59,847 nucleotides of DNA from Pseudomonas helleri (GTDB taxonomy: Bacteria; Pseudomonadota; Gammaproteobacteria; Pseudomonadales; Pseudomonadaceae). The notes under the pieces are model-generated. The model was not told where the DNA came from and did no database searches. It saw only the letters and a list, made by a program, of their open reading frames with translations. Shown here piece by piece: positions 38,002 through 46,601 of the stretch (position 1 is the first letter of the stretch; each line of letters begins with the position of its first letter). A program made the position numbers and the translations under genes. The stretch is from assembly GCF_009600315.1 (NCBI RefSeq), contig NZ_WIWC01000029.1, positions 1 to 59,847 of the forward strand. The letters are read 5' to 3'.

Positions 38002-40293
38002 ATGAGAAAGATGTATTTGTTGGGCATCGCCATCAGCCTGTCCAGCCCGTCGGGGTGGGCGCAAACCCCACCGTCTGCGCTCCCGCCCAAAGACGTGTTT
38101 GTGGCTGATTTGCTCAAGCAGATGACCGTCGATGAAAAAATCGGCCAACTGCGCCTTATCAGCATCGCGCCCGACATGCCTCGCGAACTGATCCGCAAAG
38201 AAATCGCCGCAGGCCGAATTGGCGGCACCTTCAACTCCATCAGCCGCGCCGAAAACCGTCCCATGCAGGACGCCGCCATGCGCAGCCGACTGAAGATTCC
38301 GATGTTTTTCGCCTATGACGTGATTCACGGCCATCGCACCATTTTCCCGATCAGCCTGGCCCTGGCGTCAAGCTGGGACATGGACGCCATCGCGCTGAGC
38401 GGTCGGGTATCGGCCAAGGAAGCCAGCGCCGACAGCATCGACCTGACGTTCGCGCCCATGGTCGACATTGCCCGCGACCCGCGCTGGGGCCGCACTTCCG
38501 AAGGGTTTGGGGAAGACACCTATCTGGTCTCGCGTATCGCCAAAGTGATGGTTGACGCCTATCAAGGCACTTCCCCTGCCCTGCCCGGCAATATCATGGC
38601 CAGCGTCAAGCATTTCGCCCTGTATGGCGCAGTAGAAGGCGGGCGGGACTACAACACCGTGGATATGAGCCTGACACGCATGTACCAGGATTACCTGCCG
38701 CCTTACCGTGCCGCGATTGATGCCGGCGCTGGAGGCGTGATGGTGGCGTTGAATTCAATCAATGGCATACCCGCCACCTCGAATATGTGGCTGATGCAGG
38801 ACTTGTTACGCAAGGACTGGGGCTTTAAAGGCGTCGCGATCAGCGACCACGGCGCGATTATCGAGCTGATCAAGCACGGCGTGGCCAAAGACAACCGTGA
38901 AGCCGCGAAGCTGGCCATCAAGGCCGGCATCGACATGAGCATGAACGACAAAGCCTACGGCGAAGAACTCCCCGGCTTGCTGAAATCAGGCGAAGTGCCG
39001 CAAAGCGATGTGGATAACGCCGTACGCGAGGTGCTGGGGGCCAAATATGACATGGGCTTGTTTGCCGATCCCTATGTGCGCATCGGTAAAGCCGAAGATG
39101 ATCCGGCCGAGCTCACGGGCGAAAGCCGTCTGCACCGTGCCGAGGCACGAGATGTCGCGCGCCGCAGTCTGGTGTTGCTGAAAAATCAGGCGCAAACCCT
39201 GCCACTGAACAAGCAGGCACACATTGCACTGGTCGGGCCGCTGGCCAAGGCACCTATCGACATGATGGGCAGTTGGGCGGCCAACGGCCAGCCTGCGCAA
39301 TCGGTGACGGTGTTTGACGGATTACGCTCCGCGCTCGGTGAGCAAGGGCAGTTGACCTACGCCCGTGGCGCCAACATCACCGACGACCAGAAGGTTGTCG
39401 ACTACCTGAACTTCCTCAACTTCGATGCGCCGGAAGTGACCAACGACACGCGCCCGGCCCAGGTGATGATTGACGAAGCGGTCAAGGCGGCCAAGCAGGC
39501 TGATGTCGTGGTCGCCGTGGTGGGTGAGTCGCGGGGCATGTCCCACGAATCATCCAGTCGCACCGAACTGGATATTCCGGCCAGCCAGCGCGCCCTGATC
39601 GATGCCCTCAAGACCACCGGCAAACCCCTGGTGCTGGTGCTGATGAACGGCCGCCCACTGACCATCGACACCCAGCAGCAACAAGCCGATGCGGTACTGG
39701 AAACCTGGTTCAGCGGCACTGAAGGCGGCAATGCCATTGCCGATGTGCTGTTTGGCGACTACAACCCGTCCGGCAAACTGCCCATCACCTTCCCACGTTC
39801 GGTGGGGCAGATTCCGACTTACTACAATCACTTGAGCATTGGCCGGCCCTTCACTCCCGGCAAACCGGGTAACTACACATCGCAGTACTTTGACGCGCCA
39901 AACACGCCGCTGTACCCGTTCGGCTATGGCTTGAGCTATACCAACTTCAGCCTGTCAGACGTCAAGCTGTCGAGTAAAACCCTGGCGCCGGGCGCGACAT
40001 TGACCGCCAGTGTGACGTTGAAAAACACCGGTCAGCGGGACGGTGAAACCGTGGTGCAGCTGTACCTGCGCGATGTCGCGGCCTCCATGAGTCGACCCGT
40101 CAAAAGCTTGAAAAACTTTGAGAAAGTCATGCTCAAGGCCGGAGAACAGAAAGAGGTGCAGTTCATCCTCAGCGAGGACGACCTCAAGTTTTACAACGCC
40201 GACTTGAAGTACGTGGCCGAGCCGGGCGAGTTTGACGTGCAAATAGGTCTGGATTCAGAAAACGTGCAGCAAAACAGCTTCCAATTGCTGTAA
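38002..40293 (+). CDS. bglX: Exported beta-glucosidase, glycoside hydrolase family 3
   Basis: A 763-residue periplasmic enzyme that cleaves beta-linked glucosides. The signal peptide ends near GWAQ (residue 21). The GH3 N-terminal barrel includes FAYDVIHGHRTIFPI and DPRWGRTSEGFGED. The nucleophile Asp lies in GVAISDHGAI (about residue 282). The alpha/beta sandwich domain follows (GESRGMSHESSSRTELD) and a C-terminal fibronectin-III-like domain closes the protein (TLTASVTLKNTGQRDGETVV). The length matches E. coli BglX (765). The start ATG has GAAGAAA upstream. Upstream, 265 bp hold no gene or recognisable operator. Monocistronic. Confidence 0.95.
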   Translation: MRKMYLLGIAISLSSPSGWAQTPPSALPPKDVFVADLLKQMTVDEKIGQLRLISIAPDMPRELIRKEIAAGRIGGTFNSISRAENRPMQDAAMRSRLKIPMFFAYDVIHGHRTIFPISLALASSWDMDAIALSGRVSAKEASADSIDLTFAPMVDIARDPRWGRTSEGFGEDTYLVSRIAKVMVDAYQGTSPALPGNIMASVKHFALYGAVEGGRDYNTVDMSLTRMYQDYLPPYRAAIDAGAGGVMVALNSINGIPATSNMWLMQDLLRKDWGFKGVAISDHGAIIELIKHGVAKDNREAAKLAIKAGIDMSMNDKAYGEELPGLLKSGEVPQSDVDNAVREVLGAKYDMGLFADPYVRIGKAEDDPAELTGESRLHRAEARDVARRSLVLLKNQAQTLPLNKQAHIALVGPLAKAPIDMMGSWAANGQPAQSVTVFDGLRSALGEQGQLTYARGANITDDQKVVDYLNFLNFDAPEVTNDTRPAQVMIDEAVKAAKQADVVVAVVGESRGMSHESSSRTELDIPASQRALIDALKTTGKPLVLVLMNGRPLTIDTQQQQADAVLETWFSGTEGGNAIADVLFGDYNPSGKLPITFPRSVGQIPTYYNHLSIGRPFTPGKPGNYTSQYFDAPNTPLYPFGYGLSYTNFSLSDVKLSSKTLAPGATLTASVTLKNTGQRDGETVVQLYLRDVAASMSRPVKSLKNFEKVMLKAGEQKEVQFILSEDDLKFYNADLKYVAEPGEFDVQIGLDSENVQQNSFQLL

Positions 40294-40547
40294 CTGTGCG
40301 CTATTGCCGCAACGGTCTGCCACGACCTTTGCGGCCCCTGAAAGCAGCAATTTGAGCTTGACCTTTCCTATCTTTGCACGCGCCTGAAAATGCGTTCGGA
40401 CAGCGCTGTTTTTTATGTTAGGGTTCGCGCCCTCAAAATCCAGCACGACGGTTTTTCTCTTGCCATTTGTAGTGACAAACGGCGAAAGCCCGGTGCCATG
40501 CGGCCTACATGGATCTTCAGCGTTTCACACACAATTTACACACAGGG

Positions 40548-40556
40548 TTATCCACA
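40548..40556 (+). promoter_or_regulatory. DnaA box in the nrdA upstream region
   Basis: A perfect consensus TTATCCACA, 439 bp before the nrdA start codon and 27 bp before the first NrdR-type box. DnaA is known to act at the E. coli nrdAB promoter, so coupling of nucleotide supply to replication is plausible. Confidence 0.65.
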
Positions 40557-40582
40557 GGCGGCACGTTGCACAAGCCCTATAA

Positions 40583-40629
40583 AACGCATATCTTGTATCC
40601 CGTCGGTAAAAAAACCCCATATGTAGGGT
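40583..40629 (+). promoter_or_regulatory. Tandem NrdR-type boxes upstream of nrdA
   Basis: Two 16-bp sites, AACGCATATCTTGTAT (40583-40598) and ACCCCATATGTAGGGT (40614-40629), match the NrdR consensus ACACWATATATWGTGT at about 10 and 12 of 16 positions. They are separated by 15 bp, so their starts are 31 bp apart, close to three helical turns, which is the classical spacing for NrdR. The promoter probably overlaps them. Confidence 0.68.
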
Positions 40630-40721
40630 TTTTAGCTAAAAACCCAACACAACTCAGACGAGAATTTCAAGCCCTTTTCTCGCGCCTGTCGGGTTAGATC
40701 AAACGCAATTATCAAAGTCCA

Positions 40722-40986
40722 GGCCGCTTATGTGGATGGCAGCTGTTTTCCGGCACTGAAGCCGGAAAGCGGCCCGGGTGTTGCAGTACACATACTGTCA
40801 CCCGACAGGAATACGGTTTGTGGCGGTATGCACATCCGAAACTTCGGCACGGAAGCGGTATTAACCCCCCTTTCTGTACGTCCCGAAGTGGTTATGCCCG
40901 GTACTGTAATCGGTTGTAGTGCTTCAGGACGTCACGGTGGGCACCTAAAAGGTGCCCAAATAAACATAGAGAATGTGGAGACACCC
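40722..40986 (+). promoter_or_regulatory. Long structured 5' leader of nrdA
   Basis: About 265 nt between the NrdR boxes and the nrdA ATG hold at least four strong stem-loops. Stem A: GGCCGC/GCGGCC (40722-40727 with 40769-40774) enclosing TTTCCGGC/GCCGGAAA. Stem B: GGGTG/CACCC enclosing CAGTA/TACTG (40776-40803). A weaker stem C: AATAC/GTATT (40810-40862). Stem D: ACGTCC-GAAG paired with CTTC-GGACGT (40878-40932). Stem E: TGGGCACC/GGTGCCCA (40938-40958, loop TAAAA). GGAG at 40977-40980 is the ribosome binding site. It lacks the conserved boxes of a cobalamin riboswitch. I recognise no known RNA family. Confidence 0.6.
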
Positions 40987-43860
40987 ATGCAAACCGACAC
41001 GACTCGCGAGAACTCGCAGGGTACTGATTCAACTCTGGATCTGTCTGCGACCGCGCCAGGCCAATTGCGCGTGATCAAACGTAACGGAACCGTGGTTCCT
41101 TACACCGATGACAAGATCACCGTCGCCATCACCAAAGCGTTTCTCGCAGTTGAAGGCGGCAATGCAGCTGCCTCGTCGCGCATTCACGACACCGTTGCGC
41201 GCCTGACCGAACAAGTCACGGCAACCTTCAAGCGTCGCATGCCATCGGGCGGCACTATTCACATCGAAGAAATCCAGGACCAGGTTGAACTGGCCCTGAT
41301 GCGTGCCGGCGAGCAAAAAGTCGCTCGCGACTACGTGATCTACCGTGACGCCCGTTCCAAGGAACGCGCCACTCGCGCACCGGCCGAGACTGAAGTGCAG
41401 GCTCACCCGTCGATCCGCATCACCCGCGCTGACGGCACCTTCGCACCGCTCGACATGGGCCGCCTGAACACCATCGTCACCGAGGCCTGTGAAGGTCTGA
41501 AAGAAGTCGACGGCGATCTGATCCAGCGCGAAACCCTGAAAAACCTGTACGACGGCGTGGCTCTGAGCGACGTTAACACCGCACTGGTGATGACCGCCCG
41601 TACGCTGGTTGAGCGCGAGCCGAACTATTCGTTCGTCACCGCCCGCCTGCTGATGGACACCCTGCGCGCCGAAGGCCTGAACTTCCTGAACGTGGCTGAA
41701 AGCGCTACGCATCACGAAATGGCCGACCTGTACGCCAAGGCATTGCCGGCCTACATCGCCAAAGGTATCGAGTTCGACCTGCTGAACCCTGTGCTGGCCA
41801 CCTTCGACCTGGAAAAACTGGGCAAGGCGATCAACCACGAGCGCGATCAGCAGTTCACCTACTTGGGCCTGCAAACCCTGTACGACCGTTACTTCATCCA
41901 CAAGGACGGCGTACGTTTCGAACTGCCACAAATCTTCTTTATGCGTGTGGCCATGGGCCTGGCAATCGAAGAAAAGCAGAAAGAAGACCGTGCGATCGAG
42001 TTCTACAACCTGCTGTCCTCGTTTGACTACATGGCGTCGACGCCGACCCTGTTCAACGCCGGTACTCAGCGTCCGCAACTGTCCAGCTGCTACCTGACCA
42101 CCGTGCCGGATGACCTGTCGGGCATCTACCACGCGATCCACGACAACGCCATGTTGTCCAAATTCGCAGGCGGCCTGGGCAACGACTGGACGCCGGTTCG
42201 TGCTCTGGGTTCGTGGATCAAAGGCACCAACGGCAAATCCCAAGGCGTGGTTCCGTTCCTCAAGGTCGTGAACGACACCGCCGTGGCCGTGAACCAGGGT
42301 GGCAAGCGTAAAGGCGCCGTGTGCGCATACCTTGAAACCTGGCACATGGACATTGAAGAGTTCATCGAGCTGCGCAAGAACACCGGTGATGACCGTCGTC
42401 GTACCCACGACATGAACACCGCCAACTGGGTGCCTGACCTGTTCATGAAGCGCGTCTTCGATGACGGCCCGTGGACCCTGTTCTCGCCATCCGAAGTACC
42501 GGACTTGCACGACCTGACCGGTAAAGCCTTCGAAGAGCGTTACGAGTACTACGAAGCACTGTCCCAGTACCCGGGCAAGATCAAGCTGTTCAAGACCATT
42601 CAGGCCAAAGACCTGTGGCGCAAAATGCTGTCCATGCTGTTTGAAACCGGCCACCCGTGGATCACCTTCAAAGACCCGTGCAACCTGCGCAGCCCGCAGC
42701 AGCACGTGGGCGTTGTCCACAGCTCGAACCTGTGCACCGAAATCACCTTGAACACCAACAAGGACGAAATTGCGGTCTGCAACCTGGGTTCGATCAACCT
42801 GCCGAACCACATCAAGGACGGCAAGCTGGACACCGACAAGCTGAAGCGCACCATCGACGTGGCCGTACGCATGCTCGATAACGTGATCGACATCAACTAC
42901 TACTCGGTGCCGCAAGCGCGCAACTCGAACTTCAAGCACCGTCCAGTGGGCCTGGGCATCATGGGCTTCCAGGACGCGCTGTACCTGCAGCACATTCCGT
43001 ACGCCTCCCAAGCCGCTGTCGAGTTTGCCGACAAGTCGATGGAAGCGGTCAGCTACTACGCCATTCAGGCGTCCTGCGACCTGGCTGACGAGCGTGGCGC
43101 TTACGAGACGTTCCAGGGTTCGCTGTGGTCCAAAGGCGTATTGCCGCTGGATTCGCAACAAATCCTGATCGAGCAGCGCGGCCAGAAGTACATCGACGTT
43201 GACCTGAACGAAACCCTGGACTGGGCACCGGTTCGCGCCCGTGTACAGAAAGGCATTCGTAACTCCAACATCATGGCCATCGCACCGACCGCAACCATCG
43301 CCAACATCACTGGCGTATCGCAGTCGATCGAACCTACCTATCAGAACCTCTACGTGAAATCGAACCTGTCGGGCGAATTCACCGTGATCAACCCGTACCT
43401 GGTGCGCGACCTTAAAGCTCGCAATCTGTGGGACTCGGTCATGATCAACGACCTGAAGTACTACGACGGTTCCGTGCAGCAGATCGAACGCATTCCGCAA
43501 GAGCTCAAAGAGCTGTATGCCACTGCGTTCGAAGTCGACACCAAGTGGATCGTTGACGCGGCCAGCCGCCGTCAGAAGTGGATCGACCAGGCTCAATCGC
43601 TGAACCTGTACATCGCGGGTGCTTCGGGCAAGAAACTGGACGTGACCTACCGCATGGCCTGGTACCGTGGCCTGAAAACCACTTACTACCTCCGTGCCCT
43701 GGCCGCGACCAGCACCGAGAAGTCGACCGTCAACACGGGCAAGCTCAACGCGGTATCGAGCGGCAAAAACAGTGAAGACGTGGTTGCAGCTCCAGCCGGT
43801 CCAGCACCGGTGCCTAAAGCTTGTGCGATTGACGAGCCGGATTGCGAAGCTTGCCAATAA
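40987..43860 (+). CDS. nrdA: Class Ia ribonucleoside-diphosphate reductase, alpha subunit
   Basis: Reduces ribonucleotides to deoxyribonucleotides with the NrdB radical subunit. The 957-residue protein is longer than E. coli NrdA (761) because of two N-terminal ATP-cone regions (about residues 20-120 and 135-230), typical of Pseudomonas. Catalytic parts include LSSCYLTT (first active-site Cys), NLCTEITLNTNKDEIAVCNLG (with the radical Cys and Glu region) and a C-terminal tail CEACQ with the redox Cys pair. The start is MQTDTTRE with GGAG upstream; 85 further in-frame codons upstream are leader, not protein. nrdB does not follow. Confidence 0.96.
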   Translation: MQTDTTRENSQGTDSTLDLSATAPGQLRVIKRNGTVVPYTDDKITVAITKAFLAVEGGNAAASSRIHDTVARLTEQVTATFKRRMPSGGTIHIEEIQDQVELALMRAGEQKVARDYVIYRDARSKERATRAPAETEVQAHPSIRITRADGTFAPLDMGRLNTIVTEACEGLKEVDGDLIQRETLKNLYDGVALSDVNTALVMTARTLVEREPNYSFVTARLLMDTLRAEGLNFLNVAESATHHEMADLYAKALPAYIAKGIEFDLLNPVLATFDLEKLGKAINHERDQQFTYLGLQTLYDRYFIHKDGVRFELPQIFFMRVAMGLAIEEKQKEDRAIEFYNLLSSFDYMASTPTLFNAGTQRPQLSSCYLTTVPDDLSGIYHAIHDNAMLSKFAGGLGNDWTPVRALGSWIKGTNGKSQGVVPFLKVVNDTAVAVNQGGKRKGAVCAYLETWHMDIEEFIELRKNTGDDRRRTHDMNTANWVPDLFMKRVFDDGPWTLFSPSEVPDLHDLTGKAFEERYEYYEALSQYPGKIKLFKTIQAKDLWRKMLSMLFETGHPWITFKDPCNLRSPQQHVGVVHSSNLCTEITLNTNKDEIAVCNLGSINLPNHIKDGKLDTDKLKRTIDVAVRMLDNVIDINYYSVPQARNSNFKHRPVGLGIMGFQDALYLQHIPYASQAAVEFADKSMEAVSYYAIQASCDLADERGAYETFQGSLWSKGVLPLDSQQILIEQRGQKYIDVDLNETLDWAPVRARVQKGIRNSNIMAIAPTATIANITGVSQSIEPTYQNLYVKSNLSGEFTVINPYLVRDLKARNLWDSVMINDLKYYDGSVQQIERIPQELKELYATAFEVDTKWIVDAASRRQKWIDQAQSLNLYIAGASGKKLDVTYRMAWYRGLKTTYYLRALAATSTEKSTVNTGKLNAVSSGKNSEDVVAAPAGPAPVPKACAIDEPDCEACQ

Positions 43861-43870
43861 GCTGAGCTGG

Positions 43871-43949
43871 TCAGGCGGGATAACCGCCTGACTCAAAAAC
43901 CCCCGTTCAAACCCTGGTAGCAGTTGGGTTTAAACGGGGGTTTTGTTTT
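43871..43949 (+). terminator. Double terminator after nrdA
   Basis: Two hairpins in a row: TCAGGCGG-GATAA-CCGCCTGA (43871-43891) and a second stem AAACCCCCGTT / AACGGGGGTTTT (43895-43944) with an internal CAAACC/GGGTTT pairing, ending in TTTTGTTTT. Together they end the nrdA transcript and face the convergent hydrolase gene. Confidence 0.88.
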
Positions 43950-43990
43950 ATGGGGATAACCATCACGGCTCAGCTGTGTGCCCAGACGGG

Positions 43991-44809
43991 TTAACTCACA
44001 ACACTGTGTGCCTGGAAATCGGCGATTTGCTGCCACATCGCGACGGGGTTGGAATACATCGGGAAATGCCCACAGTGCGCGATGGGCGCCAACCGCACCC
44101 CGTGAGCCTGCAAATGCGGCAAGTAGGACAACGAGGCATTCTGCTCTCCGTACATGAACATGCGCGGGCATTTCAAGCCGAGAAAGGTGCTCATCAGGTC
44201 GCCGTTGTCAGACAAATCGACCATTGACTGGAAGATCCCGCGCACCGCGCCAGCCTGCACTTTATGGCGCAAGCTCGCCGAATACAGCGCACTGGCATAA
44301 GCCGGAGCGTGACGCACACGGTCGATAAAGGCAGCGAAAAAAACCTCGGGATCATCGCTCGGGTAGTCGACAATCTGGCGGCTGAGAAAGCAGTCTTCCG
44401 GGGCGACATTGCCCTCAATATCAACGAAACTCAGCACCCGGCCCGGACACTGATGGGCAAGCATCAACGCGGTCAGCCCACCCATTGAATGGCCGACCAG
44501 ATGAAAGCGCTCAATGCCAAAATGCGCCAGCACCTGTAATGCCGTCTGCACCAAAAAGCCAATCGAAACAGCAGAGCAATCATCGCTGCGGCTCTCGCCG
44601 CAACCCGGTGCGTCATAGGCAATAAAGGGATGACCTGCAAATGCGGGCTGCTGCACGATGTCGGCATAGTCTTCTTTGGTCGAACCAAAACCATGCAGAA
44701 ACACGATCGGCGCGAGGGTGCCGTCGCGATGGATGGCGGCCACGTTCAACGCGATCCCCTCCACCGTCAGAGGCAGTTGCACATGGATGAACGGTTCAGG
44801 GCAAGGCAC
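43991..44809 (-). CDS. Alpha/beta hydrolase
   Basis: A 272-residue alpha/beta-hydrolase-fold enzyme with the oxyanion motif FLHGFGSTKEDY (about residue 37), the nucleophile elbow GHSMGG (about residues 106-111), the catalytic acid region MYGEQNASL and the catalytic His in IAHCGHFPMY. The start is GTG with AGGAG upstream. It might be an esterase, lactonase or C-C hydrolase; nothing fixes the substrate. It faces nrdA and lies downstream of the LysR gene (129 bp) in the same direction, so it could belong to the same regulatory unit as the RraA operon. Confidence 0.88.
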   Translation of the reverse strand: MPCPEPFIHVQLPLTVEGIALNVAAIHRDGTLAPIVFLHGFGSTKEDYADIVQQPAFAGHPFIAYDAPGCGESRSDDCSAVSIGFLVQTALQVLAHFGIERFHLVGHSMGGLTALMLAHQCPGRVLSFVDIEGNVAPEDCFLSRQIVDYPSDDPEVFFAAFIDRVRHAPAYASALYSASLRHKVQAGAVRGIFQSMVDLSDNGDLMSTFLGLKCPRMFMYGEQNASLSYLPHLQAHGVRLAPIAHCGHFPMYSNPVAMWQQIADFQAHSVVS

Positions 44810-44938
44810 GTTGGCAACTCCTGGAGAAAAAGGTGTGCCAGGCCACGCTGGCTGGCAAGCAGGCGGGTAATGTCACGGCAATCGGCTGGGCTGTAAATTC
44901 CTCAATCGCGAACGCTTTCATACGCCAAACCTATCAAC

Positions 44939-45832
44939 TCAAGACGGACGGCGAAACCGCGCCACCACCTCTTCCACCAGAGGGTTAGAGCGCTCGGCAT
45001 TCCACGCCACAGCCGTGGTGACGACATTGAGCTTCTGACTCAGCGGCCTGAACACGACGTTATCCGGCGCCAGCTTTTTCAACGCCGCCGGCACCAGCGC
45101 GATGCCCTGCCCATAGCTTACGAAGGCGATTTGCGAAGCGACTGAACGCACCTCATGCAACACCCGCGGGGAAAAACCACTGGCCCGACAGGTGGCAATC
45201 AGGTTGTCGAAATAGACCGGGCTGACCTTGCGGGAAAACATCACCAAAGGCTCATTGGCCAGGCTGGCCAGACTGATTCGGGTGCGCGAGGCCAATGGGT
45301 GATCGCCGGGCAACGCAACCATCAGACGATCTTCCAACAGCGGCAGTGACCGAATCGTATGACCCAAGTCGCCATCCAGGCGAGCAAACGCCAGGTCGAT
45401 GTCCCCGGACTCCAGCGCCGGAACCGCTTCCACGCTGTCAATCTCGCGCACCGACACCGTGAGTTGCGGATAAGCATGCTTCAACTGCTCGATCAGCCCC
45501 GGCAAGACATCGAACATGGCCGTGGAAATCGCGCCGATGGTCAACATCCCGGTCTGCCCCGCGACCGCCTCCTCCACCGCCAGTTCGAGGCGCTCCAACT
45601 GCTCGGCAAACTTGCGCACGGCTGGCAGAATCGCCGCCCCTACCGGGGTCAAGGTTGCACCTCGCCGCGACCGGTCAAACAACTTGACCTTGAGCGCGTG
45701 CTCCAGCACTTGAATCTGCTCGCTCAGGGGCGGCTGGGACATGCCCAGACGCTTGGCCGCGCGGCCAAAATTCTGCTCCTCGGCGACTGCCAGGAACAAC
45801 CAGAGATGACGAATCAGACGAAAATTGATCAT
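44939..45832 (-). CDS. LysR-family transcriptional regulator
   Basis: A 297-residue LysR-type regulator. The winged helix-turn-helix is at residues 15-60 (FGRAAKRLGMSQPPLSEQIQ, LFDRSRRGATLTPVG). The effector domain follows (MLTIGAISTAMFDVLPGLI, GDIDLAFAR, SYGQGIALVPAAL). ATG 45832 was chosen over a TTG two codons upstream. It diverges from the first RraA-like gene across 103 bp containing an inverted repeat, the classical layout for a LysR regulator and its target operon. The inducer is unknown; a substrate or product of the RraA/aminotransferase pathway is the natural guess. Confidence 0.93.
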   Translation of the reverse strand: MINFRLIRHLWLFLAVAEEQNFGRAAKRLGMSQPPLSEQIQVLEHALKVKLFDRSRRGATLTPVGAAILPAVRKFAEQLERLELAVEEAVAGQTGMLTIGAISTAMFDVLPGLIEQLKHAYPQLTVSVREIDSVEAVPALESGDIDLAFARLDGDLGHTIRSLPLLEDRLMVALPGDHPLASRTRISLASLANEPLVMFSRKVSPVYFDNLIATCRASGFSPRVLHEVRSVASQIAFVSYGQGIALVPAALKKLAPDNVVFRPLSQKLNVVTTAVAWNAERSNPLVEEVVARFRRPS

Positions 45833-45841
45833 GTTCAATCC

Positions 45842-45887
45842 ATAGGTTTAACGTATCTAACGCTTCTGTGAATAGGAATATACCTAT
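45842..45887. promoter_or_regulatory. Candidate LysR operator between lysR and the RraA operon
   Basis: ATAGG-aatata-CCTAT (45872-45887) is a perfect inverted repeat, and ATAGGTTTAACGTATCTA (45842-45859) carries a second, imperfect copy of the same half site 30 bp away. This could be the recognition and activation pair of the divergent LysR regulator. It does not fit the simple T-N11-A pattern. Confidence 0.45.
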
Positions 45888-45935
45888 CAAAGCGCCTCGC
45901 CGACACTGAGCCCCTCATCACTACAGGGCTCTGCC

Positions 45936-46601
45936 ATGACCCAAGCATGTTTGCTCAATCGACTGTTCGCGCTCGACACCAACACGGTCTCCGAAGCGCT
46001 CGACTTCCTTGGTTTGCCGGGGGCCACGGTGGGGCTGCGTCCTCTGTGGAACTGCGCAAAGATCGTCGGCCGCGCCAGCACCGTATTGCTCGCCGCCAAA
46101 ACTGACAGCACACCGACAGCGCATCTGATTACCCCGGTGGTGGAGCAGATCGCCAGTGATGACCGCGTGCTGGTAATCGCCGGTGGAATCGAAGGCATCT
46201 CCTGCTGGGGTGACATCCTTGCCAACGCAGCGGTCAGCAAGCGGGTGCGCGGCACCGTCATCGACGGCTTCAGTCGCGATATCGACGCCAATGCCGAGAT
46301 CGGCTACCCGATTTACGGACGTGGCGTGACCATGATCAGTGCTCGCAACCGGGTGGTCCAGATCGCAGCGGCCGTGACCCTCAACGTGGCGGGCGTTGAG
46401 GTCAGTGAAGACGACTATGTGATTGCCGACACCTGCGGCACGGTGTTCGTGGCACAAGACTGCATCGAGCAAGTGCTCGAACTGGGCGAGCGTATCGCCC
46501 GGCGTCAGGACGTCATGCTCACGGCTGTTCGCCGTGGACGCCCTGTAACCGAAGTGATGCATGACACTCAATTTGACGCCATCCAAGCGGAGCACGCCTG
46601 A
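45936..46601 (+). CDS. RraA-family protein 1 (HMG-aldolase-like)
   Basis: A 221-residue RraA-fold protein. The family includes 4-hydroxy-4-methyl-2-oxoglutarate (HMG) aldolases, oxaloacetate decarboxylases and RNase E inhibitors. The metal and active-site region reads GISCWGDILANAA and, about 22 residues later, GTVIDGFSRD with the Arg-Asp pair. First of three tandem family members; the stop TGA overlaps the next ATG. The residue two places past the Arg-Asp-x pair is not the usual acid, so substrate specificity may differ. Divergent from the LysR gene. A catabolic aldolase or decarboxylase role is inferred. Confidence 0.87.
   Translation: MTQACLLNRLFALDTNTVSEALDFLGLPGATVGLRPLWNCAKIVGRASTVLLAAKTDSTPTAHLITPVVEQIASDDRVLVIAGGIEGISCWGDILANAAVSKRVRGTVIDGFSRDIDANAEIGYPIYGRGVTMISARNRVVQIAAAVTLNVAGVEVSEDDYVIADTCGTVFVAQDCIEQVLELGERIARRQDVMLTAVRRGRPVTEVMHDTQFDAIQAEHA

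Noticed and set aside
40747..40960. A cobalamin riboswitch in the nrdA leader
   Set aside because: The GGTACTGTAATCGG segment vaguely recalls part of one, but the GCCACTG and AGxCxGGAxACCxGCC boxes are missing and the order of elements does not fit.
40732..40986. An N-terminal extension of NrdA by 85 codons
   Set aside because: The frame is open, but the extra sequence does not resemble NrdA, the ATG at 40987 has a good ribosome binding site, and the stretch is rich in stem-loops.
41029..43896. A 955-codon open frame opposite nrdA
   Set aside because: It is antisense to nrdA with no start signals or domains; another codon-bias shadow.
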